From positions 155,551,241 to 155,615,240 of the forward strand of contig OX422221.1 in assembly GCA_949130495.1 (NCBI GenBank): 64,000 nucleotides of DNA, in the 5' to 3' direction. This DNA is from Sambucus nigra. Its lineage: Eukaryota > Streptophyta > Magnoliopsida > Dipsacales > Adoxaceae. Below, one piece after another: positions 21,202 through 33,522 of this stretch. Positions within the stretch are counted from its first letter, which is position 1. Each line of letters opens with the position of its first letter. A program made the translations under genes and the position numbers. The notes beneath the pieces are model-generated. The model searched no databases. It was not told the DNA's origin and saw nothing but the letters and a program-made list of their open reading frames with translations.

Positions 21202-24102
21202 TATAACACCCTTTCTAATAAAATACTGAGTGATCAGTCCTAATTCAAATTAAAACAGGCTTCTCAATTTGTTCATTCTTAGCATCACCGTCGAAAACTT
21301 TTTAATTACTAATCACCTAAGTGAAATTAGACGGGAGCCAAATTTTATCTTTCATTAACTCAAGTACAATACTCATGCGGAAAAATTAGACATTCACACT
21401 ATGCAATAAATAAAATCCATCTCATAATATATAATGCATAAAGGCTTGCCGAGTCAACATTCAGCTGAAAATCCAGAACTGTTAAATAATCCAAAATAAT
21501 CCATAACTAAATATCTTAAATAAAGATAATGGACAACATGTCCCGATAGAGAGTACTGAAATGGAAATCCTATAGTAGATCAGAATAAATGAGTCGTCTA
21601 TGCAAAGTCCTGCTAGCCTCCACAAAGCTACAGCTACGAGTCCCTAGATAGAATCCTCAATTCTGGCGTCCCTGTGGCTGGACACCTAAAAGGGTTTTGA
21701 AAATATTTTGATATCAAGAGTTAGTACTCAAAACATTTTGAAAATATTTATCATGTGATTATCATAATAACATGAGTTATTGATTACACATTTTAAGATT
21801 TTCACACACTCTCTTGAGTTACCTCCCCCTCATCTAGTGCACCTAACGCCCTGTACTTAGCCCACCTAGCTTTACTACCCAAGATAACTAGACTGTAGTA
21901 TCCAATTGAACTTATCTACGCACTAAGTTCCCATACCCCCACTTGGTATGTAATAGTAACCATATCTCATGATTTGTATGCTTAGGTAACTATTCACACT
22001 TTGTTATCCTTAATCGATTTACAATTATGTTTCCCTACATAATTTGATTTTAGATGTAATCATGATATCTCATTATATACTAACTCGCATAATTAGATTA
22101 TTACTACAGTATACATTTCACACACAATATATACTTATAAATTCATTCATTACTAATATGTCCTCCTAACACACATCAATGACTCTTAGTTCAGAATGGT
22201 CTATCGACATCAAGTAACAAGAATTGGTTCATAATGTCTGCTCAACCCCCAAGTTAATTTCATGTAGTTGTTCAGAAATCACCTCGACCCCACTAATGAG
22301 ATTTTATACATAGATTAGTTCGAAACTCTTTCATCACGACCCCAACTTACTATTTCCATATATTAGTTCGGAAACCTACCTGGACCCTAATATATACAAT
22401 TATACATTAGGTATTCTCTCCACCTAAGTATCTATATAATTCAGTAGGTATACCCACAACCTAATAATAACGCTCATACGTAATATTCATTCCTTAATAT
22501 TCACCGTACTTAGTAATTTACAATTTATCTCACTATTGTATATTTAATTGAGTATTCACACAATTTTAAGCGACTTAGTTACCCCTCTATTCATTTAAGT
22601 TCTTAACATATCTCTAACCTAGTGGTATACTCCTTGGAATGACGTTTACTCTCTCCGTAACTCAAATTCCAAATTCATGATGCACTACTCGATCGGTTTA
22701 CCCTCGTCGGTCCATCACTTCAAATCTTACACTCAATGATTATAACGGACTCCCACTATACACCTATTGGTATTCTCTAAGTCCTTACATAGGTATAATA
22801 TCATCACTAACGTTACCCTAAAGCATCGACAATCGAATAGAACTCAACCAACAAAAGCACTCAAAATGAGTCTGGGTCGATCGATCGACCTTGAGCATTG
22901 ATTGATTGACATTCAAGGGTCGATCGATTGATTGAGTAGTGATAGAAGAAGTTCTTCTTCATGCATTTTTCACCATATTCAATTCTCTAACCCACATGAT
23001 AATCCACCAAACTTGTAACTAATGATACCTAACCATTCCTGCATAAACTAGGAGGATTTCCAACGAATTAAACATTATAAATCTTTCCAATTTAGCCCAC
23101 AATAATTTAAATCTTCTAATTATTCAAGAACCCTAATATGACATGTTCTTCCCATGTTTCCAGTCATCAACCCATATTTTAATTCATGCTAACCAACATG
23201 ATTTCTCTTATTTTCAATCTTCTACGGATATAAATCTAACAACACGATGTTTCTACCCAATCATGCAATTATTCCATTCTTTTTCTCTAAGAATAATTAT
23301 AAAAATCATTTGTTCATAAATCCTACGTATGGATATTATAACTCAAAATAATTTGCAAATAACCACTTGCCTGATTCAGAGATGATCTAATTTCGTGATT
23401 ATTGTTGGTGATTGATTGTCTTTCTCCTCTAATGTTCCTTCCCAACTAGTTTGTGGTGCAAGAACCCTTTGAATCCTTCATTAATTCTTCCTTAGGCTTT
23501 GATAATTATTTCTCCCTCCTCTCTAATTTCTTTTGAGTGTTTTTCACTCCTCTATCCCTAGACTCCAACTCTTATAATCCGATTTACAGTTTGTAAATTC
23601 ATAGTTATCATCACCCTTATATTCCAAAAGACTAAAATGCCCCTGTATGGTCCCGTTTTAGCCCAAAAATGCCCCGGTACCCGACTAGTACCTCTAGGTG
23701 TACCATTTTGACTATTTTGACCCTTACGGACTCATCCGTAAACTCCAAATTATCATTTGAGTTACTAAAATATATTTTTCAATTCTCACCTCAAAATAGT
23801 CTACACGCGACTCCCGGTGAGACAATAACAAATACTCCCATATCACTCCCTGTGACGTATCTCAAATTTACTATCAATATATACTATTCACACACATAGT
23901 AAATCTCATAATATAATATTAATCAGTGCCTATCTCTAGATTAATATTTAATAATCATAATTATTATTTATTCACTTAATAATCATAATTATCATTATAT
24001 CATATTAAATTAGTCTACTCTTGTAATTTAGTTTGAAACGTATTTTCTATTTAATTACTCAATTAATTAAATTATAAATATGCAGAAATGCGGGGTATTA
24101 CA
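21202..24102 (-). repeat. Element B 5' LTR (2901 bp)
   Basis: On the minus strand it starts TGTAATACCCCGCATTT at 24102 and ends GGGTGTTATA at 21202 (CA end mutated to TA). Contains the palindrome cluster (22875-22936), the AGGTGTCCAGCCACAGGG block (21687-21665) and the GATGCTAAGAATGAAC block (about 21285-21270). Confidence 0.9.
22875..22936. repeat. Palindrome cassette, element B 5' LTR
   Basis: GGTCGATCGATCGACC (22875-22890) is a perfect 16-base palindrome. Two more units with ATTGATTG variants follow (22898-22910, 22917-22936). About 1.17 kb from the LTR start. Confidence 0.88.
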
Positions 24103-24151
24103 TTTTTCTAATCAAGAACGTGTCATCGTCAAAAATCTTAACAAGTCTGTG

Positions 24152-24253
24152 ATAAGGAATACTTGTCCCGAACTTTGACCATGATGAATGCTTGACAACA
24201 GCTTACTTATCATGGACATGTCACGGTCAAAGTCCGAGACAAGTATTCCTTAT
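24152..24253. repeat. Long inverted repeat in the CACTA subterminal region
   Basis: Arms 24152-24180 and 24225-24253 pair at 27 of 29 positions around a 44-base loop. The arms contain the subterminal motif GGTCAAAG and AAGTATTCCTTAT. In En/Spm elements subterminal repeats bind the element's regulatory protein. Confidence 0.85.
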
Positions 24254-24309
24254 TAAAAAATTGTCACCGTCAAAGTCCACAATAAATTTGGGGAGCAATA
24301 ATAAAATCG

Positions 24310-25520
24310 TTGGGTAGTATGGTCACTGCCACTGCCCAATAATATATTATTACCCATTGCAGCAAGTATATGACATATTTTCTTGATGAATAACAATAAC
24401 CAATTTTAAAAACCTTAATAATAAAAAACTAAACAATTATAAATAAGAAATTGGGTCATACAACATTCATTCATTTATTATCAAACGCAAACATAATATT
24501 CAGTATTTATAATAATCAAACACTAAACAAATACTAATCAAATTATTACAAATTTGTCATTCCTTATCACCTTGAAGGAGAAAGGTAGGCAATAGTACAT
24601 AATAATTCATATAACACTCAATTGTCCTAATGCCGCATTGTTCGTTCAATGAAACGAGTTCATTCGTTATTCCCACAACACATCAATGATGTGGACTCGT
24701 GCCTCATGTGGTTATGACTTATGGTTATGCACAAAGGTACCTGAGTGTGTATCTGCATCAATCAACCCCTTATATATTTTATCTCGACTCTATGTGTCTA
24801 CTATATAAACTGTTTCTCAACCAATTATTGTAGATGGCCTGGTTGGGATGACAGGGTATTGGTGCGGTGAATATGTAATATGGAGATGAGGAGGGTATTG
24901 GTGAGGGTGTGAAAGACGGAGTAGTATTCCCCTCATCCTCCACATTCTCCTTGTCATTCCCTAAGATGGATTCATCTCATCCTTTACAGGAACACTTGAC
25001 AAATGCATATATTTTATGCATTATTATCTCTAAGTTGTTGAACTTCTCGACATTATTGGTCATCAACTCATCCACCTTGTGTGCTAACCCATTGTTGACT
25101 ATACAATCTTGATGAGACTTGACTTCGCCACCCGAGAGATCACCCCCCGAGTATGGTCCTTGTAATCTTGCCCGAGCACTTGGCTTAGTGCGTCCATAGC
25201 CTTAGATACCTTGTCAGGGTCACTCTGCGAGTTGTGCCCTTCTTTCAACATTTTCCTAAAATAAAAAGTACACGATTAGGTAAATCAGTAAAAAAAATGT
25301 GATTATAAATTTTTATTATCTTACAATAGTCGTGTCCAGGGTCGAATCCACCTCCTTGTCATTTCCTTTCTTCATTCAAATAGACATATAGGCATCGAGC
25401 CTTGTGGCTCACCGCCAGGACCACTCCCCATCTACTAAAATCAAATAATGCAAAATAAGTGAATTAGTAAATAATTATAACCAAATAGAATAAAATGAAA
25501 CTAAAATGAAATAACATTTA
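24310..25520. other. CACTA noncoding and unresolved sequence
   Basis: Mostly A/T-rich. About 24909-25400 is less A/T-rich and could hold 3' exons of the minus-strand gene, but I could not follow a frame with family motifs. Confidence 0.4.
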
Positions 25521-25529
25521 AAACTTACC

Positions 25530-26097
25530 ATCCCATGCTCCACTTAGGCGTAAGACGTATGCCCAGAGTTGTGCACATTGACCTTCTTAACCCGATTTGC
25601 CCTCCTCGATTCACAAGGGCAAAATTGACTATCCAAGATCTCATTATTGACAAAGTGTTGCCAGCTTGCCAATGAAATTGGCTCCTTCTCAAGTCCCATG
25701 TGCCTACATCATAAGATGGTCTCTCTGTCCTAAAGAAAATACCGTGCATGCATATTTTTCATCCACGTTTTATATTGATCTCTTAGTTGATACAAGATGG
25801 TGTCGCATGCTTGTGGGGCGAAGACAAATTGTTCATGTCAAACAAATACAAAACAAAAGGAAAGTGAATTAGTAATATTTAAATTATAAAATAAAATATA
25901 AATTTAAATACAAAATAAAAAGAAAGTGAGCAAGTACCTATAATTCCCCCCCAAATGGCCATCTTAATCTCATAAGGAACCTTCCTACAATCAGTGTACC
26001 TGGGTAAAATAATCGTCTTTAGTAATTCTAAGGCCCTAGCTTGTAAGGATGTCTTATTCTCCACTAAGGTCCCTAACTTGCCCCACTTTGGGGGCAT
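25530..26097 (-). pseudogene. CACTA Transposase_24-type protein (two exons seen), broken
   Basis: Exon one, read down from 26097, includes LPRYTDCRKVPYEIKMAIWGGI, which fits the WR.VP.e.K..iW..I motif of plant En/Spm-type accessory transposases. Exon two, near 25700-25530, reads SWQHFVNNEILDSQF, then SRRANRVKKVNVHNSGHTSYA, a stop, and VEHGM; it matches the family pattern NR.K....H..G..S.A.v. A GT donor follows at about 25529. One in-frame TAA breaks it. The intron between the exons is A/T-rich. Such proteins bind subterminal repeats and assist transposition. Confidence 0.75.
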
Positions 26098-26639
26098 AGT
26101 GCAAGACGAGCATTCCCCGTCCCTGCTTCACTAATGCCCTGATGTTGACATGTCCTGAAAAAATTGTTATTAGTAGAAATGTATTTATGAGAAAATGATT
26201 TAGAAATATAAATAATGAATTAGTTTGACACATTTACTAAACCAAATTAATGACATTATAAGAATACAAATCCATATTCACTAACCAACCAACAAATATT
26301 GATTCATATCCCTAAAAATTGATCAAATACAAATTAATAAAAGCATTAAACTGTCATCCAATATCAACAAAGCAATATAAGAATAAAAATTAGTGACACT
26401 AAAAGAATACAAATCAATATCATAAACCAAACTACACATTGTATAAAATAATTGGAATACTTATTACAAATCTAAAAATTGTTTCAAATTCGGATTATGT
26501 CATTGACTTTGAAATATACATTAAAAAGATAAAAGTCCAAATTAACATATTCGGTAACCAACCAACCAATATTGATTCAAATCCCCCAAAACTAATAAAG
26601 TCCAAATGTTTAAAAGAATTAAACTGCCAGTCGATAATA

Positions 26640-27277
26640 GCAAAGCACTATGAAGGGGGTAAAAATCTCCTATGGGAATAATATATATTTTTTTCGCTAA
26701 TAATGAGACGTAGAGATTCAATCTCCTCTCCACAAATAGGATAACTAAAATATCCATGTACTAAGCAACTGAATAATGTCCCGTAAACTGAAAAATCATG
26801 AATTGTCCAAATCAACATAGCTTTCAATGTAAACACTTTTTTTTAAAAATACCAATTGCTTGCACACCCTCTTCCCATAAACTCATTTAATTCTTTTACC
26901 AAAGGAGCCAACTAGAAATATATGTCTTAACTTGGTTCCCTTGGCACAAGTATTAACATGTACAACATCAAAAATTCAGGTCTCATATACTATAAAGGCG
27001 GGAGGTTGAGTGGTGCTATGATTACTGGCCATAAAACATGATTGGTGGTTAGATTTTCAAATGGATTGAAACCATCTGTTGATATTTCCAAATGAATGTT
27101 ACGCTTTCCTCTAGCAAAATTGATATAATCATAATCCATCCTCTTCCAAGATGTAGAGTTAATAGAAGGATGCACGAGATTATCTCCTCCTTCTTCCCTA
27201 GCATGCCAAGTTATTACCTCCACTATGCATGGTAGTGTGAGAAATTATTTCAATATACTCCTAATAGGAAAATATTT
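26640..27277 (-). pseudogene. CACTA tnp2 transposase, second part
   Basis: Read down from 27277: HPSINSTSWKRMDYDYINFARGKRNIHLE, then ISTDGFNPFEN and WPVIIAPLNLPP, the hallmark of the tnp2 family (PF02992). A slightly degraded stretch follows, with LVKELNEFMGRG, FTLKAMLIWTIHDFSVYGTLF, HGYFSYPICGEE and SHRRFLPPS, in the family order. Stops and a frameshift between these blocks show it is dead. It is the catalytic protein of a CACTA element. The N-terminal part was separated by element D and lies at 53205-54020. Confidence 0.88.
27273..27277 (+). repeat. Left target-site duplication of element D
   Basis: TATTT, repeated at 53200-53204 after the 3' LTR. Confidence 0.9.
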
Positions 27278-30200
27278 TATAACACCCCGTATTTCTAAGG
27301 ATATAGAATTTAATTAATTTGATGATACAGGATTTGATTAATCTGGAGGATTTAATTACTTTAGTGAATTTACATTTCATTAATTCGGGTTATTTTTTTC
27401 AAATTCACATGTGTCATAATTTTTGGTTGAAGTTGGAGATTTTAGTAAAGTAACTCAGATGACAATTTTGAGTGCACGGTTGATTACAACTAGATGGAGA
27501 TAGTCGTAAAGAGTACCCGAGGGTAGTAATCGGGTCCTGCGGTATTTTTAGAAATACCGAGCACACACAGGGGTGTTCGGGTCATTTGGCTTTAGCCCAT
27601 AAGCTTAATTTTTGGATTTGCAATATAAAACCTACATTATGGAGTTTGTGGCAGACATAAATCAATAAGAAAACCCTATTTTTGTAAAAGAGGGAGAAAC
27701 TGGCAGAGTTTTGGGGAGCCAAACCAAGAGAAGAGGGGTGTGTTCTTCGTCAAATCTTCATCTACATCAAAGGAAATCAGACTCTACAAATTTATTTTGG
27801 AAAGTAGTTAATCTTGCTTTCAATTTAATTGCACTACTTCGATTAATATCATAGTGGGTGTGATAAAGAAATTCAGTTTTGGGTGGGTCATTACCTAGAA
27901 AAAGGGTCTTTGAGAAATTTAACATGTTGCGTAGATTAATTTCTAAATTGATAAGCAATACAATTCATGGTTATAGAAATTTGAACTATTTTAGAAACCC
28001 AAATATTCATCTTGTGTAATTCATGTTGGGGAAATCATATGTGTGATAAAATTTCATCATCTCTGTTTAAACCTAATCTACGAACTCAGTGGAAATTTTA
28101 TAAACCGTTCGTGATTTAGGTTTGCAATACACAGTGCCATCTGGATAGTGGAGAAATGAAGGTTGGGAAATACTGAATTGAGATTTTTATTGAAATCATA
28201 AAGCTTGAGGTTTGTTAATGGCAGGACTGCATTTGGGAAGACGGAGGACTACTAGGCTGAGCAGGTCATTCAAATGACCAATGGAGTCGTTTTAATGATA
28301 GTGAAAGTCATTCGAACAACCCATGCTCTCGTTCGAATGATGGTGGGTGCTTTTGGGCGCTGTCGTCATTCACTTGGGTTCTTCTTTTCGGATTTCATTT
28401 TAGAAATTTAATTAATTCATAATTAAAGTGAAATAATTAAAAGGAAGAATCTTGATTGAGTTAAAATATTTAGATCCTTAGGAAATGGGGTTTTAAGATA
28501 TATTTTATTTAGATAGAGTGTCAATCTAAATAACTGGAATTGGGTGAAGTAAATTCAAAAGGTTAAAATACGGACCAAGTTAGGGAGTCCGGGCATTTTT
28601 GTTGAGTGAAACTACTTTGATGAATTTAAAGGAGGTGAAATTAATATAATTAAGGGTCGAAGATTTGACTGGGATATTTTCGGGGCTAGTGCGACGGGTG
28701 TTAGTCACTGGGTAGCCGGTTTAATTTATTACAAATGTATATAATAAATTATTAAATATTAAATTTAATGAGAGGTGTTAACCTTAATAGTAGGATTTTG
28801 TGTAACAAATTTTAAAGGGTGAAGATAGGGACTGAACCGAATGAGTGAGTCTGGGTATTGTAGTTGGGTGATATTACTTAAATAACAAAAAAAATTATTT
28901 ATGATTAATTAAATTACAAGTAGGGATATAAACTGTGGTAATTTGGGCTAGTGATATGGGTGTTAGGCACGGGATAGCCGAACTTTTATTAAATATATGT
29001 ATATTGTTAATGTGATAGTATATATACATATATTTGCGTGCATTATAGATATTGGTGTGAATAATATTTATAGAAATACATTCCCCTATAGTGTTATCAT
29101 AAGAGATTGTGCGATGTGGGTGAATCCCCTGGCTTGAGGAGCAGGGAGAGTATAATCCCCAGGTCGTAGCATCCAGTATTTATATGTTGGGATTATTTTT
29201 AGGGTGAGGCATCTTGGGTATGATTCAGTCTCACGCTTGGAGAAATATGATCGCCTCCTCTATGCTTATTATTTTTACCCATGATCCAAAGTGAGTATGA
29301 CTTGAGGTAGCCGGGTTAGTGTGAGCATACCTAGAACATGATAGCATTTTAGAGAAAGCGTCCGGTGAGTTATTACTCGGGAATGGATCGTTATTATGCT
29401 TGACATATGTGTGAATGTTTTAGTATACCAGTACATATACAAAATGATTAGATAAAAATATATGAGATTAATACATAAGTGTGAATGTATTTATTATATA
29501 ACTAGTGTGAGAGTTATATGATTTAAAATGTTATATGATTGAGTGTAGTTGAACCGGTTAATAAGTTAAAGAGTAGAATAATCGAGTTAGAGTAGTGTGG
29601 TATAAATAGGTGTGACACAGCTAGTTAAGCGGGGTAGCATAACTCGGTAAGCTGGAAGGCAAGTGTTAGGTGTGAACATTAGATGAGGAGTGAGTTATAC
29701 CCCAGGAGAGTGCGACACTGTCTTAACTATGAAGAGGGTGCATGCATATTTAAATATTGCAATTTAACTTCTTGTTAAATATTTTCAAAACATTTTACTT
29801 GGGCTCTGACCTGTGTCAAAATCTTTTCGAAAACCTTTTAGGTGTCGAACAACAGGGTCACCGAGTTTGAGGATTCTATTTAGGGATGCACAACTGCAAC
29901 TCTTGTGGAAGTTACAGGATTTTGCTATTAATGCATCGTTCATTCATTCCTAGTGTAGGGAATTTATTTAAATATTCATTTGGGCACGTCACCCTTAGAT
30001 TTATTATTCAATTATTTATTTAACCTTTTGCATCCAGGTTATTATTTCAGTTTACTGTTGTATTTTATTGTTGAACCGATAGTTTATGCAACCATCTTTA
30101 TTCATATTATTCATCTGTGTTGGACTCAGTTACTAGTTTGTGTGGGTGGTTTAAACATTATTTATTTTCTCATGTTGATAATTATTGCAAGATAAAATTT

Positions 30201-30341
30201 GGCACCGGTCTATTTAAATTATTAGATTGTTAGTAACTTAAAAAAAATTCGACAATGATGCTAAGAATGATCCATATGAGACCAATGTTTTATTTTGATC
30301 ACGGGTTGGCCACCCATTATTTTAGTAGGCGGGGCGTCACG
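27278..30341 (+). repeat. Element D 5' LTR (3064 bp)
   Basis: Starts TATAACACCCCG (TG end mutated to TA) and ends GGGGCGTCACG. Has the palindrome cluster (28264-28341), a GGTGTGAACATTAGATGAGG block (about 29667), TTTTAGGTGTCGAACAACAGGG (29836 on) and ACAATGATGCTAAGAATGATCC (30252-30273). Confidence 0.92.
28264..28341. repeat. Palindrome cassette, element D 5' LTR
   Basis: GGTCATTCAAATGACC (28264-28279, palindromic except its two centre bases), GTCGTTTTAATGAT, GTCATTCGAACAAC and CGTTCGAATGAT. Starts 986 bp from the LTR start. Confidence 0.85.
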
Positions 30342-30343
30342 GA

Positions 30344-30355
30344 TGGTATTAGGGC
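30344..30355 (+). promoter_or_regulatory. Element D primer-binding site relic
   Basis: TGGTATTAGGGC, two bases after the LTR end, differs at two positions from the initiator tRNA-Met site of C. Confidence 0.75.
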
Positions 30356-31857
30356 ATGAGGTTATAGAGTCCTTTAGATCAGTGCGTCTTCTTATGTTTC
30401 AGCATAACATTATTGTTGTATTCCTTCATGTATGCGATTTACATTCGCTTGCTATTAAGTATTGTTGAGGCTATTCATATACGAGTTTGGTTAGGCTTCG
30501 TACACTGAACAAGTTTGGACGACCAGTGTGGCTGTTAGAAGGATTGTAGTGGGGGAGGGTCAGCAAAAGCCATGGAATATTCTAGGAACGGTGTCTGTAA
30601 AAAAATTCACCATGATTATTATTTCAGAAAATTATGTTAGGATAATCACTAGAGCACAGTAATTTCCCTAATCATCGTCATAAAAAGGGATGGTGCAAAT
30701 TCAGACTCACCCACCATAGCCAGTAAGAGGGGGGAGTCGGAGGAACTCTTTTGAAGACCCATACGCATGGATTCGGGGAAGAGATGGAGTGCGATGGGTC
30801 AGTGGAAGGAGATAACACAAAGGTAATTGTGTAAGGTGGAGCGCAGTGGCACCCATGATTTAATTTTGGGCAAAAATGTGGCTCATAGGAGTAGCGTTGC
30901 AGTGATAGGAGTCAGTCACCACAACCTTGGATAAATACCATGAATAATGAGGAATTTGGGGTGCCATTTGACCACAAATCCTATCATCCACTATTTAAAT
31001 AGATAGGCAAAGGAGATTTCAAGAGTTGTTTCAAAAAGGGTTGTACGGTGGTCGGTCATGAAGAAAAGTTGATGGGTTTAGCAAACTTGATACTCGAATA
31101 AGTGGATACAAAGAATTAAAAAGGTCCATAAGTTAATAATGAACTCATGGGTAGAATATACAAGAATGGATAGGGAAATTTGGCTAGAATGACTGGTATC
31201 GTTGTCATCAATGTCGTACGTTTACAATTTGATATAGCGCTTCCATGAGAAGGGAGCCAAGAGAGTTGGAGAATCTAACCGAAGGGAAAGACTAGATTTA
31301 ACAGTGCTAGTGAGGAACCACATGAGGGGATACCTAGTAGAGAACCCATTTTTTAGATCAAGAGAATTCCTACAAGGTGACAATGGTTCAGCCATGGTCG
31401 TCAAGGCCAACAAGGAGTCCAATAGGGCTAGTGGGGCTAGGGAAAGGGGAATGACACAAAGAGGTGTCTTATATGTAAAGAGTAGTAACACATGAGTGGA
31501 TCTTGTCCGAAGCAAATTAGGGGATAATATCGGGAAGCCCGGTAGGGGAAACAATTATATGAAGTTTTTGGTTCGATTGGGATGAGAGTTTTATGTCCAG
31601 GAACCATTTGAACCGTGGGTTCTATTAGCAATAAAAAGTATGAGTGTTATCCCCGGGTGATTGGGGTTTGTTTTGTGTGACACGAGAGAGACCTAGTTGT
31701 TTGTTAGTCCTAGATTCGTAAGAAAAACGGGTTTAGTAGGGGTATAGTTAATATTACTACAGTTGTATATATTCACCATTGAGTAACAGGGCTCTCTTTA
31801 GTTTCATCTATAGGGGAGCATGTTTGGACACTGATAGGATATATTTTATGAGGATAG
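30356..31857 (+). pseudogene. Element D gag and protease relic, extremely decayed
   Basis: Nucleotide similarity to the gag core of C is visible at about 30887-30930 (GCGTTGCAGTGATAGGAGTC, the segment coding QWWES in C). Around it are PYAW-like and knuckle-region traces only. There is no open frame above about 60 codons in sense; the longer ORF here is antisense and not related. Solo LTR E interrupts it at 31858. Confidence 0.55.
31853..31857 (+). repeat. Left target-site duplication of solo LTR E
   Basis: GATAG, repeated at 37497-37501. Confidence 0.85.
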
Positions 31858-32928
31858 TGTAACACCCCGTAATTTTATGTATTTAAAAATTACTTGTGTG
31901 TTGTAATTTTATTGAATTAATTATGGAAACTTTTATATAAATATTAATCGGGAGAATAAATGGGTAATATTTATGGGAATTAAATTACTAAGTGAATAGT
32001 AATAATTTATTTTTGTCATAACTATATTAGTGATGTGGGACTTACTTATCTCAGTCGGGAGTCGGATATAGACTAGGTTAGGTGTGAGATACGAAATTTT
32101 GTAAATTATTTTGGATGCCAATTCTGAGTGCATGATTGAGTCCTAATGGGCCGAGATAGTCGAAAAAGAGTATTCCAGGGTATTAAATGGGTCTCGGGGA
32201 ATTTTTAGGCATGTCGGGCTCACACAGGGGTACTTGGGCCACCCGGGCTTGGCTGGCCCATTAGACTAAAAACGGGATTTGTGTTTAATACCTAAATCGG
32301 AGAGTGAGGAAATAGCAAAAACACAAATCTAAAACCTAAGTCTTTGAGAGGAAGCCATAGGGAGAAATTAGAGTACAATCGGGATCCTTTTGGAGACAAG
32401 GCTAGGAATGAATTTGGGGTGTTCATCATCAAGCTTGCCTCTACACAAATGGATTAGACACTACGAACCCAAAAGGCAGGTGGTTAACTTACGGTGATGT
32501 TTAATTGTGATATTCAATTCATATATTTAGTGATGTGTAAACCAAAATCCATTTTGGGTATAAATGGGTACAAAATGGGGTTTTTGTTAATGGAACACTT
32601 GAATGAGATTCAAACTAAGAATTAATTGTGTTACATGGTTCTGAGTATAGATATCTGATTGGAATGTGAAATCCAGTAGAAATTATGGACGCAATTGGGA
32701 TAAATATATGGAATTTGGATTTAACGTGTGAAAACTTGGAAATTCCCCCAAATCGGAAAAGTAGAAATTCGTGAGATTTAAGTTGAGTTTGAAGTTATAT
32801 AAGGTGCCCTTATCCTATTGCTATGTAGATATAGTGATGATTGTTCTTCGGTTTGACCAGGGGAAAGGATATAACTTGAGGGTTTTCGTTAATGGTGGAA
32901 ATAGAGCCTCGGAGAAGACAACCACCTG

Positions 32929-32970
32929 TTCGATCGATCGATCGACGAGTGGGGGTCGATCGATCGACCC
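32929..32970. repeat. Palindrome cassette, solo LTR E
   Basis: TTCGATCGATCGATCGA (32929-32945) and GGGTCGATCGATCGACCC (32953-32970), an 18-base perfect palindrome. Starts 1071 bp from the LTR start. Confidence 0.92.
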
Positions 32971-33506
32971 TTCAGGTTTTTCAGCAGTTTGGCCTTGATT
33001 TATAAGGGTAAAAATCTGGTTAAATCTTGTATCTAGTAAAAATAATAGAGAGAGATTAAATATGGGAGTTAATGCCTAACAATTATAAGGGAATATAATT
33101 GGGATTCGTAGGGAGATTACGTGCGACACATCACGAATGAATTTTGATGAAATAAATTCTTAAGGATAAAATAACGAACTTGGTGGATAGGTTCGGGTAT
33201 AGTGGTAGTGCAACACTACCTACTTAAATTAATTATGGAGTAAAACTAATTAATTTAGAGTCAGGGTATTGACTCAGGTGATATATAATTTCGAGCCAAG
33301 AGATCGAGTCCGAGTACATTGGTTCGTGGACACAAAGAGTATTAAATTAATTAATGTGAAAATTAATTAAATTAGATTCGGACCATAGACTCAGGATTTA
33401 TATGTAGACTAGTGCTACAGATTTTTGTACACGGTAAAGTAGGGATTTAAATAATTATATATATACGGCGTGTGATAGTATGTATATATATATACTAGCG
33501 GATACC

Positions 33507-33522
33507 CGTGCCTGAAGGCACG
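33507..33522 (-). other. Helitron 3' terminal hairpin
   Basis: CGTGCC (33507-33512) pairs with GGCACG (33517-33522) around a 4-base loop, 8 bases from the CTAG end, a usual Helitron termination signal. Confidence 0.85.

Larger units (their letters stand above)
17347..24102 (-). mobile_element. Element B: Ty3/gypsy chromovirus, internally deleted, left LTR cut by element A
   Basis: Read on the minus strand: 5' LTR (24102-21202), PBS, gag, a foreign filler, integrase with chromodomain, stem-loop and polypurine tract, then the first 1.08 kb of the 3' LTR up to 17347, where element A interrupts it. Only 2.8 kb lies between the LTRs; protease, RT and RNase H are gone. All coding parts carry stops. 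The bases after the LTR at 24103 are TTTTT; the matching duplication would be outside the window. Confidence 0.88.
24103..27277 (-). mobile_element. CACTA (En/Spm) transposon, downstream part
   Basis: Minus-strand tnp2 transposase (27277-26640) and a Transposase_24-type protein (26097-25530) place this in an En/Spm-like element. Subterminal repeats related to TGTCACGGTCAAAG lie at 24120-24290 and recur at the other end (56570-56650). Element B cuts it at 24102 and element D at 27278; the tnp2 gene continues at 53205. The 3' terminus is not in the window. Confidence 0.85.

Noticed and set aside
31222..31554. 110-codon minus-strand ORF as a gene
   Set aside because: Leu/Ser/Pro-rich antisense of the decayed gag linker of D; a similar antisense ORF occurs at 6705-7016 over the gag linker of C.
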